This document shows positions 57,604 to 64,000 of a stretch of DNA of 64,000 bases, piece after piece. The stretch is from Owenia fusiformis (Eukaryota > Annelida > Polychaeta > Sabellida > Oweniidae), in contig CAIIXF020000010.1 of NCBI GenBank assembly GCA_903813345.2, forward strand, positions 33,409,425 through 33,473,424, written 5' to 3'. The first letter of the stretch is position 1, and the number at the start of each line of letters is the position of its first letter. The notes beneath the pieces are model-generated. The model was given only the letters and a program-made list of their open reading frames with translations, was not told the origin of the DNA and made no database searches. Position numbers and translations under genes: made by a program.

Positions 57604-58282
57604 CTAACATTGCTTCTTCAATGCATCAAGTTTCCTAGTTTTCATGAATTCCTCATACCAGCTGTACTTTACAGGAATCTTTGATTCCACTTTCCAGTAT
57701 GCGGATATTCCACGGAATTGAACAATTGTTGATTTTATGTTATGCATTTCCCTGAACTCGTTCACAGCCTTTACAGCCACTGGAATAGACCAATCATCAA
57801 TAATGACGTAGCCCCCAACGGGAACAAACTCATAAAGATTGAACAAAATATCCATTGAACTTTCGTACATATCTCCATCTGCCCTCAAAATGGCTATTTT
57901 CCTATCTTTTTCTGCGAGTGTTTTTCTCAAACATGGTAATGAGTACATAAAATATCCCTGTATAAAATGTACCATTTCATCAAGTAAGAAAAATTCTTCG
58001 AAATGTCCTTTAACAGTTTCTTTGCTCACGACTAAAGCTTTCATTTCGGACCATTGATCATCATCATTATTCTGAGTTGCTGGTGGAAGTCCTTCAAATG
58101 AGTCGCAAACCCAACTGTGACGATTTTGTTGGTTGTAAGAATTCATTAGTGCTTTTGCAAACATACTAGCGCCACCTCTCCAAACTCCCGCCTCCAGAAA
58201 ATCGCCAGGGACGCCATCTTGGATCACATTTTCCAGCAGCTCTTGGATATTGTCCAAACCAATAATGCCAATCATTGTATAC
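57604..58282 (-). CDS. TylF/macrocin-O-methyltransferase-like protein, last exon
   Basis: About 225 residues of a TylF-family (PF05711-type) S-adenosylmethionine-dependent methyltransferase. The exon begins at 58282 after acceptor TTTAAACAG; the frame upstream of it is intronic. It starts YTMIGIIGLDNIQELLENV, as family members do just before the cofactor site. GDFLEAGVWRGGASMFAKA is the SAM-binding glycine-rich loop. CDSFEGLPPA is the usual next motif. ILRADGDMYESSMDIL and GGYVIIDDWSIP hold the acidic residues that bind metal in characterised bacterial members. The end is ALKKQC then TAG at 57604. The first residues, and any signal or anchor sequence, must be in an upstream exon at higher coordinates; none was recognised before the transposon block starts at 58.36 kb. 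Bacterial relatives methylate sugars on natural products; the animal substrate is unknown. There are no stops or shifts, and the intron argues against recent bacterial contamination. Confidence 0.87.
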
Positions 58283-58619
58283 CTGTTTAAATTATATGAA
58301 ATGATCAAAATGAGTATGAAAAAGATTGATATGTGAAGCTAGATTCAACTTGGCAAATATATAGGATGGTTCAAAAAAAGTGAACTGTTGCAACAGGCTA
58401 TATTTCCCTTATTACCTGCAGGAATCCTTTCATATGTTTACATGTTGTAGAGTAAGGTCTGAACTTTTTTGTTGCTACCATTCATTTTTCGAAGTCTTGA
58501 AATTTGCAGAAATTATATTGAAAATCGATAAAATGTGAACTTCAACATTTGCGATTCTTCAACACTTCAACAATCTTCCTGTGGAAATCATTTTAGCTGC
58601 TATCTGAAAAACCTAATAC

Positions 58620-59160
58620 ATAGGGGTAGGTGTAAATATTTTCGAAACAAATGCGTGATATATACACATATTTAAACAAATGCGTGATATATACACATAT
58701 TTTGTACCAAATGCGTGACATAAACGGCAATCGCGTGCAAAGACCGAACGGAATGCGTTCGCTTTTTTCGCCGTTCGGTATTTTACTTTGTCGGCATTTC
58801 ACAAAAAACGATATTTAAAATTGGGACAGCATCTTTTCCAATCAATCGATGTTGGGCCATGCAGCCGAAGGTAAGCCATACAACCGAAGGTAAGCCATAC
58901 AACCGAATTTTGCCGATTCAATCTGACGGAGAATGCCGAGCCTCTATTTTTGACCAATTAGAGACGTCCTCTTCACATTCGTGGTACCCTCGGCCAACTT
59001 CGTTTGCAAAGAAAAGCTTCGGCAATCTTCGATAATCTCCGGCTTTTCTTGAGGTATCTTCGGTTGATTGCCAAAAGTCGACACCCATTTAAAATTATCA
59101 ACAAAATGCGTGATTTGCGTGATATTTGATCATACACGCTAAATTGATGCGTGATGTGTT
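58620..59160. other. Extra GC-richer segment inside the mariner-like element
   Basis: Contains AAATGCGTGATATATACACA twice and AGCCATACAACCGAAGGTA tandem phrases, plus a palindromic CCGAACGG...CCGTTCGG. It is absent from the 29.3-30.4-kb relative. No long frame or known domain. Confidence 0.6.
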
Positions 59161-60059
59161 TGTTTAAGTCTTGTAATCTCTTCAAAATTCAAGACTGAAA
59201 ACAATTTATGGCATCAACAAAAATGTTAGACCTTTCTCTACGAGATGTGATAATATGAGCCAATTCATGCATGTATTAAAGGGAATGCGAAGTTTCATGT
59301 TCTAATTTACACGCTGGCTACTTATAACCATCATCTATCACTTCAGCTCACTCATGGGACATATCGTGTTTGAACTAACATATAATTCAAGTTCAAAGTA
59401 CCCATATCTGGATCGCTGCGGATGCCGCCATTGTTATGTATCAATGACGTCATTGATGCCTTAAAATTGATGCCTCGGAAATGTCGCTATATAATCACGT
59501 CATACTCGGATCGCAGAAATATAACACATTTCACTGATATTTTATAACTATTTCTGTCCGCTTAACATTGTTGCCGCATGTTCATGTCCATATCATATCA
59601 TATATTTGAAAAAGTTGTTTCAGTATATTCTTCATAGAAATTGAATTGTTGCAATGTCTTTTTTCAAATGTTTGTATTTATTTTCTCCAATGTGATATAG
59701 TAAGTTTATAGGCTAGGTAGAAAAATCACTAAACTTACGAGATATCGGCTGCGCGATTCAGAAGTCATCGCATTATATTCCACTTGAAAAATATCCACTA
59801 GAATTATTTTATATAATGATAACACTGGGTCAAAAAGGATAAATCTGTTCAAATCCTGTAAATGCTTTCTTGTATATTTAACCAATAAATGAGGTAAATG
59901 CATTAAAATATACAAATGGCATTTACACATAAATGCATTACTGTGCATCAATGGGGATTTATTAAGATAAATGTGGCTAATGTGTTGGCGTATTTGTGGT
60001 GAAAATAAGTAAGTTATATCATCAGCTGAACCAATCCAACAAATAGTTGCATTTACCAT

Positions 60060-63018
60060 ATTTATGTAAATACACTACATACCATTTAAAATATCAAAAT
60101 CTATGCTAATGTTCATTAATGCGCTGATGAGCATTTACGGCACATCACTATTAACCTTAAGGTTTACGTCGGCAAATAGGCATACCGCAATTGCTTTCTT
60201 ACCTAATCATAAATGGTAGATTTCTTCAATCTGTAGTATTCTATTCAAATATGAATAGGTGCATATTGGAGAATGAAAGAAATAAAACAAAAAGTAGTAA
60301 TCCTATGAAACAGTAACTCCCTAAAGTGTTTAGCCATTTAAATGCTGATGAAAAACGCAAACAAAAAAACGAAAAATCGATGTCGTCTAAATGATACGTA
60401 TGTAAATGTCAATCTCCTAAATATTAAGATTGGCAATTGCTCTACAAGTGTTATGATTCGGTCAGTACGTAATTATATTTAATTATATATAATTACTTTA
60501 TTATTTATTTATTATTTATTATCCGGTATAAAATACCATTTATATTCAGCATATTCAAACATTGTAAAGATCTTGCTGCTTTCTTATGATTAATGACTAT
60601 TTAGACCTCAGTTTGCTTTAGTGCAGGGGAATCCCTACGCTACTATATTCAGCCAAAACGAAGATATATCAATGAATTCTGACAAGTTAAAACTTTCAAC
60701 AACCAATCACAACTCAGAATTATGATTTGAATCTTGCTTACATAAGCATGAAATCAGCAATATTCTTACTTACATTTGCACGATTTTGACAGGTAAAATA
60801 ATGTATTTTACCTAGTATATAAAGAGCACAGCAAGATCTGTTGATTCAGTAAGTTTTACTCACTCACAACGATGCTCAACAATTGATGAAAGGAGAAACA
60901 ATAACAAGCGAATCTACCGAAACTCTGCTGGCCGGATCAATCTCAAGAAGAATTGGAATTTGAAATAAAATTAAGAAACAAAACAAAGGAGTCGTGTTCA
61001 ATTAGGTAATCAGGAACCCTGCGAGTACCGAAGGACCACAAGATCCCGAAGCGACAGTTACGATACGTAACACAAGGACATGCCACTGTCATATTTTCAA
61101 AGAATAATACGTAATGTTTAATTTTTCTCAGTTGTTAAACGAACAATTTCAATCATCATATCACCGTAGCGACATTCAATATGACAAAAAAAGCTTTTCA
61201 AAATTCAATGGTATTTCACCTTGGATCATGACAAGAGAAAGCTCATAACATTCAGTGATGCGGGGAGACGATGGGGTCGATTGTAGTATGATATTTCAAT
61301 TCAACGACTGTCGTATTGATAGTACGCCAATAGTTTAATATTTATTTTATTACATATTTATTTTTAAAAACAATTCCTGATTTCGAGCTCGAATTTAATT
61401 ATATAACATCCGTGGTAAGTACAGTTCTACAGTATTTTCGTAATAATGATTTTCAATTTAATGGCATACAATCTTTTGTTTTTCTATATCGGAAAATAAG
61501 TGGAACTTTAAAACCTCCAGTCACATTTGTTCAATGCGACCACACATCGATCGTATTTCCCTGAAATCAGTAAAAAAACATAGGGAAACTACAGTCGACT
61601 TAAGGTCACCTTGCTGTCTACGTACACGACATATCCAGTTTTTACAAGGCGTAGAGTCGGAGTTATAACTTTTTCTTTCCTTTGGTCACCATAGATATCA
61701 ACAAGACCTAGGTCTCACGACGGCCATACGTCGGGTTCACGGTCGACTTGCGACTGCGCTTGGATTTCATAGGTTACAATTAACCTTTCCGAACCATAGA
61801 ACCCCTTGTGGATGCCTTCAAGAAAAATTACGCACGTCGTAGGGCCGCCCTACGCTGATCGTGCGTCATCATTTATCAGCCGTATGGTAATCGTAGTTTT
61901 TCCTCATAATCAAGATACGCCGTACGGCTATCTTAGCAAATGTGACTGCTAAATTATCTGACTGGAGAAATACTTAGGCAACCGTAGAAATCCTACTTAC
62001 CACAGAAATGATAGACCGTACGGTCCCCGTAAAAATGTGACGTGAGGCTAAGAATCCATGATAGTAATTGAATACAGTTTTAAAATTTAATTTTAAAATC
62101 TTAATTTCTTTGAATACCTGTGTTAAAGATAAACATAAATGCAATGAATATTAAAGTACGAACACGTATTTTTGTAATGAGACTAGCAAATTAAACCATT
62201 GCATTCTTGGAAATTCAAGATGGATTGGTTGAATTAATTTTATTATGTTTTATTCAAATAGTTTGCATTCGCCTGATATAATTAGCATTCTCTGTTTGCA
62301 TTTAGCGCTAGACCTTATAAAAGTTAAAAAGTCACGAATCCCAGATTGTTTCAAGTGTAAATAAAGAATAAATCTAACCCGCATTCCATGTCTAGATAGG
62401 TAAGGCTATAAGAATTAGATTCTCTGTTTTGCGTCCCGGCAAAATCCAAATCATGCAAGGGTACAAGGAAAACAAACACAAACTCAAGAAAAAACACAAA
62501 CTTGTTTGCTGTATACATTTTATGGGCATTAAAAGGGATGACATACCAATTTGCAGTGATACAAACACAGATCTGTACATTTTATACAATATATTTAAAT
62601 ATAGATGTTATTCAAGGGTAAAAATAAGAAAATACACAATGTATGCCAAAGTAATCAATAACACTGTCAATTTTGACGCTCATCAATTTATCCTCCAATT
62701 TGTCTGATTCTGATTGAATAAAATGCGATGTTACTTTCAGACCCTTGTGGTTGCTATTTGGATGTGTTTGTTTTTTCTGATTTATTCAAAATCGTGCAAG
62801 CAAGGAGACGCAAAACAAAGAATCTAATTCTTACGGCCTAAAAAGCAATTCCGAAAATGCCGGCGTTAATATTCTATTGAAATCGTTCTTTATTATGGGT
62901 GGTATATACGTATTCTTTTAGTTCCATTGAAATGATTTCTTTGGCTTTGGAATGGCAACAACTCGGCATTCATTTTTTGATTCAAAAATGGCGCCACAAA
63001 ACTTTTGGAATGCCAAGG
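60060..63018. other. Interior of the nested element; no gene seen
   Basis: No frame with a known domain. 61500-62050 is richer in CpG and has many CCGTACGG and TACG-type palindromes. 60470-60530 has (TTTATTA)-like simple sequence. Confidence 0.4.
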
Positions 63019-63323
63019 CAAGGAGGATTGGCTCCCAGAGTGCACCACCGATATTCTGTCCCATATATGGGTATGTCGTAATACAAAATTCGAATTCAAA
63101 CAGCCGCCATTTTGTTCACTTCAACATTTAAATCGTGAATTTTGGTCTTATTTCCAAACGAAAAATTCCAAAACTCACAAGAAACGATCGAGATATTGGT
63201 TCGAATCTTTTGAACTGTTTATTTTGAATTTATAGTCGGTTTTAATTTCAGAAAATAACGACATTTCGACGTTTTCATTGTTGGAAAATATCGAGTTTCG
63301 ATCCTGGGAGCCAATCCTCCTTG
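63019..63323. mobile_element. CAAGGNGGATTG-family MITE, copy 4 (best ends)
   Basis: Left end CAAGGAGGATTGGCTCCCAG and right end CTGGGAGCCAATCCTCCTTG are exact inverted copies. ATGCCAAG flanks it on both sides (with one extra G on the left), suggesting an 8-bp duplication. Interior has the family phrase GGTCTTATTTCCAAACG. Confidence 0.85.
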
Positions 63324-63333
63324 ATGCCAAGCA

Positions 63334-63356
63334 NNNNNNNNNNNNNNNNNNNNNNN
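63334..63356. other. Assembly gap, 23 N
   Basis: A run of unknown bases inside the nested element, immediately after the MITE. Sequence ATGCCAAG is present just before and just after the gap, so the assembler probably failed at a repeat. Confidence 1.
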
Positions 63357-64000
63357 ATGCCAAGGCATCAATCTGGCATCAATGACGTCATAACAATGTC
63401 GTAAAGAACCACTTTACGGTTGAAATGGCAGCTCCGTGGTCCAGTTCATATGCAAAACCCGGGGCTTAATAACAATTAAAAGGATAATGATAGAACAATA
63501 AAACTAATTTGGATTGAAAGATATATCTTTATTCTAACTTATTATCAAGTTTAAGGGACAAAACTTCGCATTCCCTTTTTAAGGGAAATATAGCCTGTTA
63601 CAGGGGTTCACTTTTTTGGATCTCCATGCAAATATCCATATTGCGGTATAAGCAGTCCAAGTAAATTATGTACAAACTTAATGATATTGTACATAAATTG
63701 TATACATGTACCCGGTGTCAAAGAATTGTGTTGTACATAAATGAGTTTTGTGAATATGATTAATTTATATCCAAAGGATTACATTTCATTCACTCGATAT
63801 GTCCATTAAAGTCAAGTGTAAGTATAGAAGAAGATACAGTATATACAATAGATGGCCTTACCAAAACTTGACTGATTTTGGATATGATTTCAATAAGATA
63901 AACATCTCTTATAGACTAGAATCAGGGGGTTGAAAATATAATGACATCTTATATTTTGACGAGCAGGCAAGTTCTGTTTACTAATTGAAAGGAAGAGGGT

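Larger units (their letters stand above)
59280..63578. mobile_element. 4.3-kb TTAA-flanked element nested in the mariner-like element
   Basis: TTAA at 59276-59279 and 63579-63582. Ends AGGGAATGCGAAGTTT and AAACTTCGCATTCCCTTT are inverted, with 15 bp perfect. About 140-200 bp inside, further inverted similarity is seen: CATTGTTATG...CAATGACGTCATTGATGCC on the left against GGCATCAATGACGTCATAAC on the right. The interior has no recognisable transposase. It includes a MITE at 63019 and a gap at 63334. TTAA suggests piggyBac or Kolobok; the AGGG end fits Kolobok better. Confidence 0.75.
58362..63628. mobile_element. Mariner-like element, inverted orientation, split by insertions
   Basis: Left end TAGGATGGTTCAAAAAAAGTG and right end CACTTTTTTGGATCTCCATG correspond to the two ends of the element at 29268-30354, in reverse orientation. 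Sequence from 58362 to 58615 matches its right part, and 59168-59279 plus 63579-63628 match its left part. A GC-richer segment at about 58620-59160 and the 59280-63578 insertion are absent from the 29-kb copy. Confidence 0.8.

Overview
The window looks like AT-rich, repeat-dense DNA from an animal, most likely an aquatic invertebrate; I cannot place it more exactly from sequence alone. Reasons: genes split by GT-AG introns, an SLC8-type Na+/Ca2+ exchanger exon with a transcript-like 5' leader, a two-exon dithiol glutaredoxin, a TylF-type methyltransferase exon, non-LTR retrotransposons, many short inverted-repeat elements, and no bacterial operon structure.

Layout. 1-11.1 kb: no recognisable coding exon, but three tandem arrays (4.3, 5.7-7.1 and 8.2-8.6 kb) and several copies of a long-inverted-repeat family marked by GAGCAGACGGA. 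11.17-12.04 kb, minus: first coding exon of an SLC8 exchanger; the remaining exons must lie below 11 kb or outside the window. 14.7-16.5 kb: two more tandem arrays. 19.7-22.2 kb, plus: a 5'-truncated non-LTR retrotransposon with an open 781-codon reverse transcriptase frame and an A-rich tail. 25.7-27.6 kb, minus: a polyadenylated retroposed sequence with a 13-bp target duplication carrying a frameshifted ORF, followed by a second LINE 3' end (27.6-28.1 kb). 29.3-35 kb: mariner-like, piggyBac-like and tRNA-SINE repeats. 37.15-39.35 kb, plus: complete glutaredoxin gene. 39.8-48.5 kb: MITEs, fold-backs, two LINE relics and a dispersed repeat with a 430-bp duplication. 48.9-52.6 kb, minus: a previously hidden small gene predicted from four exons with matching splice phases. 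55.7-57.3 kb: three large inverted-repeat elements in a row. 57.6-58.3 kb, minus: last exon of a TylF-like methyltransferase. 58.4-63.6 kb: a mariner-like element split by a 4.3-kb TTAA-flanked element that contains another MITE and a 23-base assembly gap.

The genes do not form a pathway; they are neighbours in a region dominated by mobile DNA. The most notable items are the four-exon gene, whose last exon resembles a short stretch of F1 ATP synthase alpha; the retroposed ORF with intact hallmarks; the nested transposons near the right end; three MITEs of different sequence that all have 5-bp target duplications; and tandem arrays that share short cores (CATTTGAAATG; CTTATACCTT) although their units differ.
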